Shown piece by piece: positions 13,758 to 27,450 of a stretch of DNA of 64,000 nt (within the stretch, counting starts at the first letter, position 1; every line of letters starts with the position of its first letter). The stretch is from Amphiduros pacificus (lineage: Eukaryota > Annelida > Polychaeta > Phyllodocida > Hesionidae), in contig OX439003.1 of NCBI GenBank assembly GCA_949316495.1, forward strand, positions 24,676,295 to 24,740,294, given 5' to 3'. The notes under the pieces are model-generated. The model was given only the letters and a program-made list of their open reading frames with translations, ran no database searches and was not told where the DNA came from. The position numbers and the translations under genes are program-made.

Positions 13758-16700
13758 TCAATTATTATTTGGTGATGCAGATATACTACTAGATCTCTCT
13801 AGTAAGCGTCTGTTTCTGTATCTTTCAATGGCAGGCCTAATATCAAGAGTTTTCTCAAAGAAATCCACGAGAGGGGATTCAGTGAGCATAGATGCAAGAA
13901 GTTGTTCAAAGGTGATGGACCAATCACGGTCAGGTTCACATGTAGAACTTGTCATGGACGAGGTCTCTGATTTGACCGAATGATGACTGGCACTGACAGG
14001 TATGGCCTGAGGGATGGTGTGGCCAGCAGCGTCACCTGCTTCCTTTGGAGGCTGCACCACACCCCCACCACACTCAGAAACTGGTGTGCTGCCCTCTGGT
14101 GTGCTGGCCGTGGATGACAGGCGAGACGGATCTGCACGCTGCAAGTAGAACTGCTTGCCTACATCTCCGATCTGCAGGAGGAGTGTGCCGACGGTGGCGA
14201 TGGAGTGGTACAACTGCTGCTCCTCTGGATGCTCCACAAACATCTCGTAAAATGTCTTACACAGCTGGATGAACTGCGCCTGGAAGTGAGATCACACACT
14301 TCCATTTATATATCTTAAACTAGTTTAATATTTGCTGTCTGAAGTTTCACAAACATTATCTTTTGTTATCATAATTAATATATCAAATTAATTTCTTATG
14401 ATATTAAATAAAAATGTATTGTCTTATAATAAAAAAAAAATTACCTGGTTCATTCGAGGGATATGTTTAAATTTTTCATGGCGACTATTATTTCTGATCA
14501 TAGGTGGCACTTCAGGTGCAGGAGTTTCTTCAGAAGCATCCACTTCAGCACTGCCTCCACTTCCTTCATCCAGTAGTATGCCACCAGGGGGCATCTCGCC
14601 TAGACTATCTGTACTTGGTGACTCTAGACTGGTGCTTCCATCTGCTGGACTTTTGGCTACACCTGGTTTAACATTAGCAGGTTCTTGTGTTTGGCTGGAG
14701 AGCATTTCAGCAGCAGCACCAAGCGGGAGTGAACTGGGAGGGCTTGGTTTTGATATTTTTTCCTTTGAAGAATTATTTTCTGTTCAAGTGAATTATGACA
14801 TATTATTTACAACATATCAACTTGATTTTTAACATCTCTTTAAATCCCAATTACATCATCAGGAAAACATAGGTCAATGACCTTTACTTTTTTGTAATGT
14901 TTGTGAATTTTTTTTCGAAACGTCAACAAATTGTTTAAAAAAATGCCTGCAAATTGTTGAAAAAATGACAATTAGATTTTTTCACAAACCGTAAACAAAT
15001 TATGTGCCAAGTGGAAAATCATGAAAAAATTATGGGCCAAGTGGAAAAGAGATAGAATTGGTCCCCTGATATTACTTTTTGCCTACTAATGTTCATGTAC
15101 CCGACCCAAATCCTGATTAGGGTCTGGTATGGGCCATTGAGTACATGGCTATAATTAGTCTGAATGTTTCCAAGTTTGATGTCTTCTCACTGGTTATAAT
15201 TTCTGACCAATCATTCTTACTGGTGTGTGGAGTGGATAGTGTGAGTACATTCTGTTTTGTGCAAGTGTGGATGAATTAACAACTCAACATACCTTTGACA
15301 GAGCTATTGTCGGATGCTTGACTAGAATCTTCATCAAAAAACTCTGTTGCTTCTATAGCATTATCTGTATCTAAAATATAACAATAAAAGTGTAATAGAT
15401 TGATCTAGAGACATAGATATGCTTAAAAATGTGATCATTTACATTTGTTAATTCCTTCATTTTCCAATTAACATATTTCACTGTACATTTGCACCAGATC
15501 TTATTTCTGCAGAGTGTTGATATGTTTTGGCAATATTTTTGAATAATCATGTTTAACATTAAAATAGTGATAACTTACCAGTTTTGGTTACTTGAGGTTC
15601 CTCATCGTCTGAGGGCAGTAAGGCAGGGGGTAAGTGGATCTGGTAAATGAACTTTAATTTCTCTACCAGATCTGCTCGGCACATCACTCCTATTGCAAAT
15701 GCAAAGTCTCGGAAGTTGATCATGTTGTCATGGTTACTGTCGAGTAACTTCAATAAAAAAATAACACCCATACAGATCAAATACCAAGGAATTAGCTACA
15801 GATAGTGCTGAAGAATAATGTTTACATTGCATTAAAAAATCTTACAACATTTTACAATTTATGCAATACATTTTTTAGTAAATTTGCCTCACCCTGAACA
15901 TTCTGAGGGCCATAGTCTCAGCCATGTTTCCAGTGGCCCAAGGAGACAAAGCCAGGAAGAGAGTCTTGAAAAGGTCAAAGTCCACTTTGTACTGCTCATA
16001 ATATGGTTTGGATGGGTCATACTTGTCTAAAAGGTCTGCTGGAGGCTGGTGGGTCCTCCAGAATGATGATGTCAAATACTCTTCCTAGAACACCATATGA
16101 AATCACATACAACACTGACTTAACATAATGTAGTTTATGATGGTTAACATCACATAATAAGCAAATATTCAGGTGATTATCTACAGGAAATTACTATTGA
16201 TATATAGAGAAGTATAAGTGTGCCTTGAACAAGCTATGTTACTTACCTTGAAGACCAAAAATACATCTTCTAGTTCTTGTCCCTGCAGTTTGGTATCATT
16301 GGCAACACTGCGGATCACATTTCTCATAGTGCTGTCCTCTATATTCTAAAGTAGACATTACAAAAATCATAAGTTTTATTGGAGAGATATTTCCATTTCT
16401 CTAACACACTATTGAGTTTGAAAACTTCAATGGTATAAAGCTATGCCTGAGGAATACATGTAGTATTGACTTCTTACAACAATTTTTAATCACTCAAAAG
16501 CAATGTTTGATAATACAATATATTTTGACAAAAAATATTTTGACATAAAATATACCTTTCTTCAAAAAAGGAAATATTGTGGTTGGATTTTCTGCTGGAT
16601 AAAATCAAATAAAGCTGTGACATTATTTTATGTTAGTTAGTATGAACATTTGAGTATTTTTTGCCATATTTTGGGTTTGATATTTACCTGGACAACTTTG

Positions 16701-19700
16701 AGTCTATGCCTGAGCCTGAGTTTCTCTATCTGCTGGTTGGAGACATTGCCAAAGTTGGCGTAGGCATCATGGATAAGATCAGTGACATCAATGGAGGACT
16801 GCATGCAAACATATTAATATCATTAAAATTGGAACAGTTCTATTAACAGGCCTGGACTTTCCTATAAAGGTTGGGTAACTAAAGGCCTTAAAAATCAAAA
16901 TAAAGGCTCATGTACCATTCCTATCAGTGTTCTTAACATCCAGCCCAAAATTATCAACATTTAAAAAGATCAAAGGACCCCCCCCCCCCCCCCCCCCCCA
17001 ATAAAGCATCTCAGCTAACAGATAAGAAAATAAATAGCCCTGTATTATTTTACTGAGGAACCCATACAAAGGCTTAATCACAGTGACACACAGTTGTCAC
17101 CAGGGGATTTATGGGATGTTGATTTTTACAAATGAAGAAATTGGTTTGCCTGAACAAAATGGAAAAAAACTTAGGCCTAAAATATTAAGGAATATTGCTT
17201 CAGGGAAGAAACACTTCATGATTTGAAATTACAAAAACTTGCACAAGTTTGCCCAGATATAAAATATGTGGTGGTCAGAAATGGTGATCACTCACAATTC
17301 TCACTGTTCAAGTGGGCCATGCTGCCACCTGGTGTGTTAAAATCTGTCACACATGGAACTTTGTAAGGATATGCAAGCTTGTACCATAGAAGTTAAATAA
17401 TATGTCAATTAATTTCAATCACATTATTACACCCATAACAGTATTTCTTTCCTTTTCAAGATTCCCAAACTGATTAATAAAAAAAAAAATCAATGTATTT
17501 TTTTTTTTCCATGACAGCACAGAGAATGGTCGTCATCATATCAGTGGTCATGTCTACAAACTTATCCCAGCATGCATTGTGCATGACAGAAGAGACAAAT
17601 GGTGGATCACCTATGTTGAACCTCAAGCAGTGAGAATTCTAGTATAATGTTCAATACAGGATATTCCAAAGTCACCATATTATTTGGGCAGAAATAGCAC
17701 TTATTTGTAATAAAACACCACACACCAAAGTTTGTTTGAAAACTGACCTTTGAGTCTGGTTTGGAATAGTTTGACATTGCATTCATGTGCGGCATTCTTG
17801 GAAGAGTTGCATCACGGTTTGTGACATTCTCCAAATATTCTCCCATTATTGTCATGGCCTCCCCATCATCTTTACACTTCAACAGCTTATCTTTCAATTT
17901 ATCCAATATGGCCAGAGACACCATAAAAATCACCTAAAATAGCAGACATCTTCATAATTTGTTTCCTCATGATATATCTGATCTATATCTTCAAATTACA
18001 GAATATTTTCTCAGATAAGAAGAAAACTGTATAACTCACCTTGGCACCATCATAGAAGAAGCAGTCCACAATATTTACAGCACTTTCAAAGGGCATTGCA
18101 CTGAAAATATAGAAAGATCTGCTATAATTTCCAGTTCCTGTTTTCTCTTTTCTTTATTTTATTTCTCTTTTTCTCTTTTCTGTTTTCTGTTTTCTTTATT
18201 TAATGTTATTCAAACATAAATTTACCTGAAACTGCGATAAGATTTTAAAAAAAAGAAGTTTTAAACCATTGAAAATTCTAAACTATTACCACAGTTCTGA
18301 CTTGAAGTAAGGTTACTTAATTTAACAAAACAAAAATTAACAAATGCTGGACATTCAAATCAAAAACACTTTCAAATAGATTTATTTCATAAATTCAGAA
18401 GCTTTGGGACCATCTCCTAACTTTCAAATTCAGAGAATTTCTGAAACGACATCTGGGCTGTATTCTGTGTCACAATCTTCTGCAAAATATGCAATGGAAG
18501 GTGTGATGATCACAAAGATGGATCTTGCAATCTTCAAATAATATAAAATCCAGCTACCTGAGGAACAAAGTAAGGAACCAGGACAGTGAGATCATGCTGA
18601 GAAGACCAAGGTTATCCAACTTGTCATGAAGTGATGGCAGGTTCTCTGCAATCAGATCCTCAAATACCTCTGCAAACAAAAGAGTTGCTCAACATTCGGT
18701 TCATATTTAACATATCATTAACAAGGTCTCCTGTGGCTTCATGTGTGTTACTCGTCACATTATTGGCAGTCCTATGGCAGTTTGTTGTGTTAAAGATTCT
18801 TATGAAACAAAAGACCATCTCAAATTTGAGAGTGAAATTTTAAAAAAAGGTAAAGATAACACTACCAATAGAGAAATACAGAATTGTGAGGAATTTAGGT
18901 TGATAATCTCTTCCTTATTTAGTATCATCAGAGTGGCTGATAACTGCCTCTGATAACATCAAAGTATACATTTCTACAGATGCTCAGTGGGGCAAACAGT
19001 TTTTGCATAAATTGTAAATTTCATTTATTATCGTTGGCCATTGTTGTTGAGTTAAACTATATTATTGTATGCAGTAGTCTTTGAGCTTACGTTGGTCAAT
19101 GAGGGCTCCTACCACCTTGGTATTGTAGTAGTCAGGCAGCATCCTCTCACACAGAGCTGTCAGCAGCCAAAATGCATCCTCCTCATTAGCATACAGTAAC
19201 AATACAGATGTCACAATATTCATAGCCTGGCAGTACCCTGAAACCATATCAAACAAATATAGCCTTACCCCAACAGTACTCTGAAATCACATAAAGAACT
19301 TTCAAAGTCTGGCTGTACCCAGAAACTGGACAAAATGAATGTTTTCATTGCCAACCTGATAGTACCTAAAAATCATGAAGTATGGCACAATGACTGTTGC
19401 ATAAATCGATTGAAATTTAACATTGAATGCTTGCAATGACAAATCTAGGAACTTAAAATGTTTAAAATCTATATGGCTCTGGCATTGTTTATATCTGGGT
19501 TAGAAAAAGAGATGAAACTAAATACCTGAGTGCATAGTGATCAATTAAAATATTATATCAGAGTTACCTACACTTATATGAGAGAAAAGAGTTTCACACA
19601 ATTGCCATGATTGCTTTGCTGTAATTTAACTCTTCATGTCTTGTAGTTAACAAAGGTTCTGAATATTTTAAAAGCCTCACCAATATTAGGATTTCTCCAA

Positions 19701-22700
19701 GCATACGCTGTCAGTACACGCCGCAGAGCACCGATGCCCAGCTCTGATTGGAAGGCTGGATGTTCCGGCAGTGACCTTAAATACAAACCATTTTTGTTAC
19801 CACAAATGATAAAAATCTTTTGTCACAAGATGTCTAAATATACAATTGAATTGACTACTAGCAAAGAAAGTAGAGATTACCTGTGCAGGTCGCGTTCAAT
19901 CTCCTCTGAGGCCAGAGTCTCCTTGCCAAGGCTCTGTTCTACCAGGGACATATAGTAGCCAGGGTTGTCTGCCATCTGCAACACAAGGGCTAGCTTTAAA
20001 TATGCTCTGCTTCATATTAAACAATATTCAGGCAACTTTACAAAATAGGTAAATACATATAATGATATCAATAACATATATTAAGCCAATGGCAATGCAT
20101 ATCTGTATGGAGCATGATTAATGTACAAACCTCGTGAGCTGCTCCTGAAAAGTTCACCCACACTTCTCCTCTGTATTTCTCTGGAACGCCTTTAAGGATC
20201 AGGTCATATATTGCATGTGTTCTGTACATACACATTCCTCTACAAACCAAAAATTAAACTGTTTATTTTGTGTGTAACACCTGCATGGTATAAAAAAAGT
20301 ATTGGTAAAGTTAAAAGAACTGCCTTGATTTTGTGGTAATGGTGAGAATATTTACCTGCCATACTCTGCAAAGTGCAGGTCCCATAAATGTTCCTTGATT
20401 GATTCCTTGGCTGTAACCTCATCAGATGTTCGCCGGTTAAAAAGCTTGACCAATGCCGGTTGTAATTCAATACCTTCTTCAAATGATTCCTCTGTAAAAT
20501 CATATCACACATTCAGTTTAGTAAAGTGAATTAGGATTCACTTCATCATGAGCTTATAGTTTAGGGATGATTGAAAAAGCACTTCATAGACCCCTCTGAT
20601 TTAGTCTAACATGATTCAAATAACAAGTCAAATAACTTATATTCCTTATACTGTTGACCAAACAGGTGTCTTAACTGATTCAAATAGTTAATTTTCAGGC
20701 AAAGGTTAAAATTTTCTCCTGGAAATAATTTCACAGTCCCCTCACTCACAATACCATAAATATTTGAAAAAATATATAGAATGTTTATATCTTTCTATAT
20801 TTCTATGTATTCAGATACTAAAGAGTATTTGTTAATAATGATTACAAAAGAAACAATTGCCTTTTGACCTAACATGTCTATCATGATAAAGAGAAAAAAG
20901 AGAACAGTGATTACCTTTATTGGAACCAGAACTCTGGACGCTGGACTGACTTACACTGTCACTTGTGTGTCTGTAATGAGAGCTTTTTCTCAGTTTTGGC
21001 AATTCTGAATTGAGTGGGGAAATAGGCATTCACCAAAACAGTGAAAAAAATGGTCAATGGGGAGTGACTGATATCACTATCACAATGTTTACAGAGAGAT
21101 ATATTGAAATATGTTTCTGTTCATGCTGTTATTCATTCAATGTTGCATAAGCCATATGTATTGTCATGCTCTTATGTATATTGCAGTATATTACAGGATA
21201 TTTAACATACACTATACAAATATGGACCTGGGTGGAGTGCAATATGACTTTTTATGGACCTTCGGAAAGTTATATTGCACGAGGCGCAGTATAACTTTCC
21301 GAAGGTCCATAAAAAGTCATATTGCACTCCACCCAGGTACATATTTGTTTTATTCTATGATCACTGTGTTAATTACTGCCATTGTTGGTTTAATTCTAAA
21401 AGTGAGAACTGAAAGGGACGTGATTGCTGTCGTCTGCTTCCCAGTCTGCAGGTCACTCAGAGCAAGCTGGTGACGTCATTATAGGGCTTCCCCAACATTT
21501 CCCGCCATGGAATTCCCCATCAGTGCAGTGGAAAGTATATTGACGTGCAATATAATGCATCTGGTCAATAAAACAATTTAGAGAAGCCCATGTGACCAGG
21601 AATTGACCAATCACAGCACAGAATACACAGTGATCATAGAATAAAACATAATATTATAGATAAGATTAATATTGTTTCCATTTGCCACCTGACCATACCT
21701 TTTTGGTGTTGGCTGCTGAGATAGAAAGTCTGAAATCTTCTCTAAAATAAGACCACGATCTTTGAGTTGAGCAAAAAGAAAATTCATCTGCAAATAAAAT
21801 ATATTGAAAATATATTAAAATATGTTGTAAATCTACTGACCTGCAAAAAAGACCGCTATTAGATACTAATGTTTTAGTGCTTTAAGTGGAACTACTCTGA
21901 TAGTTGGCTTATCATTTATGCTATTATTTTTACATACCTTTCCCTTTGTAGTCATGAGTAAGGCATTGGGTAAAACATTGGTAGAGTTGTCGGTCTTCTC
22001 CACTACATAGATGTCTCTCATTGGTATGATCACTGTCACTAAGTCACGAACCTACACAAACAAAAGCTCTGTTACTGCAGGCATTATTACAGATCATCAG
22101 GTGGGGCAAGTTACGTGTATCTTATACTGCCTGTTTGATTAAGGCATGGCTCAGCTTCAAAAACGCATTTTAGTGATCATATTCTAAAAAGATAATAACA
22201 TAACAGAAAATTCTTGATTTTCGTAAGAGAAATAAATGTTTGTGTGACCTTCAGAAAATGAGCAAATGTCACTCACATCTCAACTAACAGAAATCCTTTT
22301 GATATTTCTAAATCATTAATTGGACATGGTGATAACTAAGAAGAACTTGAAGCTAACTTCGAGTGCTTCATCAAAATTCCTTCCAGAATTGTGCCTATCC
22401 CATAGTAGCCACTGGTCCCATGCTTTGTTTAACTTACCCTGCTGGCAAAAGTGATGAAGTTAGGAGAGATGTACAGTCTCCCCCAGACATGCTGTTTGCT
22501 GTAAGGAGTCCACAAAGTACATTCTGCATCTCCATCTAACTTCTCTTTCGCCGGCAGATTGAATGCCAACCTGTCAATACATTCCAATATCACATCTCAA
22601 ACCACTCTCTTGTTTTTTTAAAAATAACAATAAAAAGGCTGTGACATAATTTGGGTAAACTTACTAAATTTACCACATTTGTTTGTAAATCCCTACTAAA

Positions 22701-25700
22701 TCTATGAAGAAACATTCGGAGCTGATCTCAAATAAAGATTCTATAGATTATTTCCATCAGTTGTCCAAAACTTTTTTCCGTTTCTTGTACAGTACTTGTG
22801 AAGGAAATGCCTGATATTTGTTTCTAAAAACTTTATTGTATGGCTCTCATTGCTAAGATAAGGACCTACCTATAAGCATCACTCCTTGCCCTGGCATCTA
22901 AGTCTCTCTTTATGGAAGATATCTTTTTTTTGGATTTTTTTCTGAATAAAACAGAAAAATACACACCTTTAAAAAAATATACCCACTAGTACTTTACATA
23001 TTTTTATCAATATATTTACTTTATATGTGATTTGTAATCTGCTTAAATGAACAGTACCATTTCAAAAATTCCTCTTAGTAAAATAAAGAAAAAATATATA
23101 AGTAATATAAACCAACTTACGTGGCTCTGTTTGGCAGACTTCTATCAACTTCAAAGCTCTCTTCAGATAGTAATCTAAAAGTAGATACAATCAGAACCCT
23201 TACTTCATTAACCTCCTTAAAATTTCTGGCATAATATTATTCCATACTTCTAAATAATAAATTAGGCGGCTGGATACATGCAACACTGGATACATATTAG
23301 ATCATAAAAATACATACATATTATATCGTAAAAAATAGATACATATTATATCATAAAAATTGATAAATATCATATCATAAAAATAGTGTTCACATTCAAA
23401 CATCTATTAATGTTGATGCCAAACTGAAAAATACTGGTCAGAATCCACAGGCAGCTAATAAGTGAAGATGCAGATATTTAGGGTTGTTAAAAGAAACCCC
23501 TTTAAAATGCCTGTCATTTTCCCAGCAACAAAAAAAATCACCTATTTGGAAATATTCAAAATAAACCCATTTCAATTTTGATGCCCATAATATTAAATAA
23601 AAAAAATCATAATTGTAAAATTTCAATTGCGGTACATTACGATCCTTCCACAAAATTCAAGTTCTGATGTTTTGTAAAAATCAAATTGTTAGATTTTATT
23701 TCTCCTGTCCAATCCCGATCAACAGGAAGTACATCAAGATTTTTGAACACCAAGTATGGAATTGAAAAAAAAAACCAATTGTCATATTAACATTTTTTCT
23801 GTCCAATGCCTTCAAAATGAGTTCGACAAAAGGTGCCTCAAAATATAGGTCAATGTCACTAGCAAGCACACCATTTCAAAGCACCGGTACAAGCACACCA
23901 TTTCATTCAGATGCACCCATGGTTTAAGATGTGTTTCACTTTCTATTTTTTGTTTGAAAATAATTACATTTACAAGATTTTTATAAATCAGGCCAAATGA
24001 CCTCAAAATGTAGGTCAAGGTCACTGAGAAGCATACTATTTTGATTGTGTAGATCAAGGTTTCTGACGAACATACCCTTGAATAATCTTTTAAATGATGC
24101 ATCCATAGTTTAAATTTCAAGAAACAAACATTACTTGTTCTTAAGTTATAATATTTACATCAAGGGACAGATAGTATAACTTTAAGCAATACCCCTTCGG
24201 TAAAATTTGCTGAGGGGTAAAAAGTGAAAAGTTAAATACTTTCTTTCAAAACTTTAGATAAGAGGCTTTTAAGATATAGTTATTAGAGCTTTATTATCTT
24301 CATAATATTGTTACTCACTGTTTCATGGCCATATTGGCTAATTGTTCCATTAAACGGAATGTTTCAGCACTGTGCATTAGCATAGAGAAATAATGCTGAA
24401 ACCCCAAAAATTATAATTATAAACATTTCACTCATAAAATCAAACATTCAACACATTATTGAGATTTGGCTTACCAAAATAAATGAAATCCATTGAAATA
24501 TTTTTTTCTTGTAAACAATTCTACAAATCATACATATACCGGTACATTATTTTTACGTACACTATTTTCTCTGGTGGAAACTTTGATGCTGTCTGGGAAA
24601 AGTAAATTATTTCCCATTTCAAGATGCTGAAAAAGAAAACCAATCATCACATTATGATATCACTAGTACACTTCTAGGTTTCTCATCCAGTTAGAAATAC
24701 AATATTGACATTGGATATCCATAGGGTGTTCTTACTGTGGCATCAGTCCAACGTATGATAAGTTTAGCTTCTCGTCCCATCAAAAACGAATAGAAACACA
24801 AATGGTTGACACTGAGATACATCCATCCCTGTCGGGGCACACTCCTCTTCCAATAACTGCATGAATAATCTTCAAAAATATAAAATTGATATATTTGGTA
24901 TTAGGATCTATGACTGTTTTGATTTAATATATGTAGAAATAGATGGGCCAAACTATCTAAATACTTACAATTGATTAATACTTACAATTGACTAATCTCT
25001 CTTCTTTTGGCATGTTAAACAGCTTGTGGAATTTCTTAATGGCTGCCCTGAACTTAGCTGAATCATCATCTGCAATAACATTGACATGTGAATTACTTTA
25101 TTCTGCAAATAGTTCTCTAAACCTAGACAATTTTGGTTTATCTTACATTGTTTTAGGGAACCAGTGCTTTCCTTGATTCAATTTTGGTGCACATTGAATA
25201 AGATGTTACTGAAAAGAGCAATGAAAATGTGTGGGTTTTTAAAAAAATGTTTACAATATGTTGTGCTTACCTTCCTTGGTTGATTTCTCAGATGTGACAT
25301 TAGCGACAAGACTCTCAATTTTGCATTTCACAAAATCTGTTGTCTCTTCTTCCTTCTCAAATGCACCTATTAAGATCATGTAAAGTATGTTTAATCTAAT
25401 ACCAAAACCTTTCTGCATTTAATAGCTTAAGAGATTATCAATTAGTGACATTCATTCAATTGATACTGGCAAACTGAAATATACAACATTATCAAAAGAA
25501 TGATATTCAAACTTATATTATCTATTCATATTTTCTTTATACATTTCTGAAGGAAAAGATATCTATTTCAGCCTTTTATCATGGTATGATGTTTATGCGT
25601 ATTATATTAATATCACTTTCTCACCCAATGTCTGCATTATATTCTGCTCAAGCCATTCCCAATCTTTAGAAATCTCCTTCTTGTTGGCAGCAATGGAAAC

Positions 25701-27103
25701 AGCTGCCAAAAAAAAGACAAATTGTATATCAATGTAAAAAATTTGGAACCTTGCTTTCATCTTAGAAATATATTTTCATAAAAAACTTTGAAGTTTCAAA
25801 TGATGATGGGCAAGATTATGTTTTATCTTTACTGACTACTGTTGAGAGTCAATATTTAAAAATTGAATATCATGTGCTGGAAAATTTTCTAACTCTATTT
25901 ACTAACTTACCATAGCTAACCTCTGACCCAGGCGTTTGATGCAAGATTCGATATGGAGGAGTCTACAATAGAAATGCCAAAAAGTTGATTCCAATGAAAT
26001 CTTTATGGTTAACTAATTCCACACTAAATATAATTGTGTGAAGCTAAAACTTTATGCGAGCCAAAACTTTATACAATCAAGAAAGCAGACACACTTCTTG
26101 CATTGGTTATAGGTTGATGTAAACCTATTTTGGTCATGCATTCATGAAATGAGGTTTTCAAGCACTATTTCCTTGCATAATTTAATTGCTTATTCCCCAA
26201 ACTTTGCAATAAAAAACTTTGCAATTATATTTCACCTAAATAAATTTCTGTGCTATTTGAGAGTGGATGAGTTCTCCTTTAAATGAGGTGTGGGATGTTC
26301 AGCTTAGTTCTGCATGACCATATATATATATATGGCTTCAAATCTTTAAAATCTAAGTGCATTATTTCCATTAATTTATCTTGTAACTCACACTAGAATC
26401 AAGCACATTGTCAAGTGTGCCAACCAGAAGTCCAGCAAGACCACCTCCTCCATGACCTTTTCGACGCTGCATCATGAAAAAAGGGTTGGCTCTCTCTGTT
26501 ATCCTAATTTTCAAAAAGGCAAACATCATTTAAAAAATAAAATCAGTTTGTATTTGCGTTTTTAACTTTAACAATATTCTTTTTGTTCAATATATATCAC
26601 TGTATCTTCATTTCTGTACAAGTAGGAGATGGGTAATGATAACTTTGCTGACAGCTGCTATTGATTGCCTTGATTATTCCTCTATTATTTCATTATCAGT
26701 ACCACACCATTTTGTACACAGGCTTGCCTAAAATCTCAGCTCCAAATTACAAAGACCATTAGTTTTCTTTGACCACCGTTTAGTTATGGTTTGCTAAGAT
26801 AGTTAACTTGGAAATTACAAAAATTTGCACTGACTTAGCAATAAATACTGAATACTGTAAAATAAAAGGACCATTATTTACTGGGATAAAAAGTATGAAG
26901 TTAAATTGGAAAATGACCCAAATTTGCACTGGCACATCAATATTGACAATAAATACTCAATACTATAAAATATAGGTGGTAAACAGGTGTGACCTGAGAT
27001 GGCCCTAAAATTTTGAAATAAACAATGACAGTGACAGGAACAATTACATAACAACTCACCATAGAGCATTCGCCAAAAGCACCTCTTCAGGTTTAACCCA
27101 CAT
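13758..27103 (-). CDS. TBC1D9: TBC1D9-type Rab GTPase-activating protein, 30 coding exons, complete
   Basis: Exons (descending): 27103-27060, 26503-26392, 25962-25911, 25702-25625, 25366-25271, 25069-24986, 24869-24736, 24626-24561, 24395-24319, 23174-23121, 22941-22870, 22570-22438, 22051-21938, 21787-21699, 20988-20915, 20491-20356, 20239-20131, 19975-19881, 19775-19681, 19237-19091, 18669-18558, 18100-18040, 17933-17748, 16798-16688, 16345-16247, 16084-15893, 15747-15579, 15370-15293, 14779-14445, 14279-13758. All junctions are GT-AG and in phase. The sum is 3726 nt, 1241 residues; human TBC1D9 is about 1266. The start [15 protein letters not shown] matches the family N-terminus. GRAM domains lie at about 140-210 and 280-360. 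The TBC domain (about 485-700) keeps the arginine finger in IERDLHR (Arg540) and the glutamine finger in GYCQAMN (Gln575), so GAP activity on a Rab, stimulating GTP hydrolysis on membranes, is expected. A single EF-hand loop is [12 protein letters not shown] (877-888). The serine-rich region 931-1068 and the C-terminal [15 protein letters not shown] block also match the family. The one uncertain junction is the acceptor of exon 15. A CAG at 21005 would break the frame, whereas the TGAG at 20989 (or AAG at 20983) keeps it. A missed small exon between 21,005 and 21,699 is the alternative. Confidence 0.95.
16978..16999. repeat. Poly-C tract of about 22 bases in a TBC1D9 intron
   Basis: An uninterrupted run of C lies between exons 23 and 24 (poly-G in the transcript). 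Confidence 0.9.
21217..21347. repeat. Near-perfect hairpin with about 59-bp arms in a TBC1D9 intron
   Basis: The arm 21217-21274 (CAAATATGGACCTGGGTGGA at its start) is reverse-complemented at 21289-21347 with one mismatch near the outer end. The loop is only about 14 bases (TTGCACGAGGCGCA). Such tight, long, nearly identical arms suggest a recent foldback insertion or a template-switch event. It directly abuts the inverted-repeat element at 21346-21648. Confidence 0.85.
21346..21648. mobile_element. Inverted-repeat element of about 300 bp in a TBC1D9 intron
   Basis: GTTTTATTCTATGATCACTG at 21346-21369 recurs as its reverse complement at 21625-21648. The interior is more GC-rich than the surrounding intron, holds a TGACGTCA palindrome near 21471 and has no coding capacity. 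It is probably a MITE, perhaps one unit with the adjacent hairpin. Confidence 0.65.
23812..24125. repeat. Two diverged copies of an AGGTCA-type repeat
   Basis: CCTCAAAATATAGGTCAATG (about 23838) and CCTCAAAATGTAGGTCAAGG (about 24000) start related segments. Both end in similar ATGCA(C/T)CCAT(G/A)GTTTAA words (about 23910 and 24098). The element sits in a TBC1D9 intron. It resembles the GACCTT repeats at 12.5-13.3 kb and is probably of the same interspersed family. Confidence 0.5.
24962..24995 (-). repeat. 17-bp tandem duplication spanning a TBC1D9 5' splice site
   Basis: TACTTACAATTGATTAA and TACTTACAATTGACTAA lie side by side (one mismatch), so two identical AATT|GTAAGT donors stand 17 nt apart after exon 6. 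Using the first (exon end 24986) keeps the TBC1D9 frame. Using the second would add TGT AAG TAT and then a TAA stop. Confidence 0.8.
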
Positions 27104-27450
27104 GTTGGAGATAACTGATCTTATTTTGTATCAAAATAATACATATGACAATCAAAACAATAACAGAAGTCTTGCACAAAGGTTCAACATTTCGCCATCT
27201 TGGATAGGTTTTCCTGATAGATCACATGACATTTGTACCGAGATTGTTATTTAAATGTCCCAAAGTAAGAAATAATTTTGTATTAATAGATTTGGTATGT
27301 GTAAATGGTTAAATAGCCAAATATCTGACATTTTACGGATTGCAAAAATGACAGAATAAGTATAATAAAAAGAAAAACCTGATCATAACTCTATGATCAC
27401 ATGACTTAAAACGAGACAAAAACAAACAAAATGGTGGCAGTGTCTTCAAT
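27104..27450. promoter_or_regulatory. Likely divergent promoter between TBC1D9 and glutaredoxin
   Basis: The two genes point away from each other. On the minus strand CCAAGATGGCGAAATG (about 27207-27192) resembles a YY1-type initiator motif, about 90 bases before the TBC1D9 start codon. On the plus strand AAAATGGTGGCAG (about 27427) is a weaker relative on the glutaredoxin side. No TATA box is evident. Start sites are inferred only. Confidence 0.35.
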
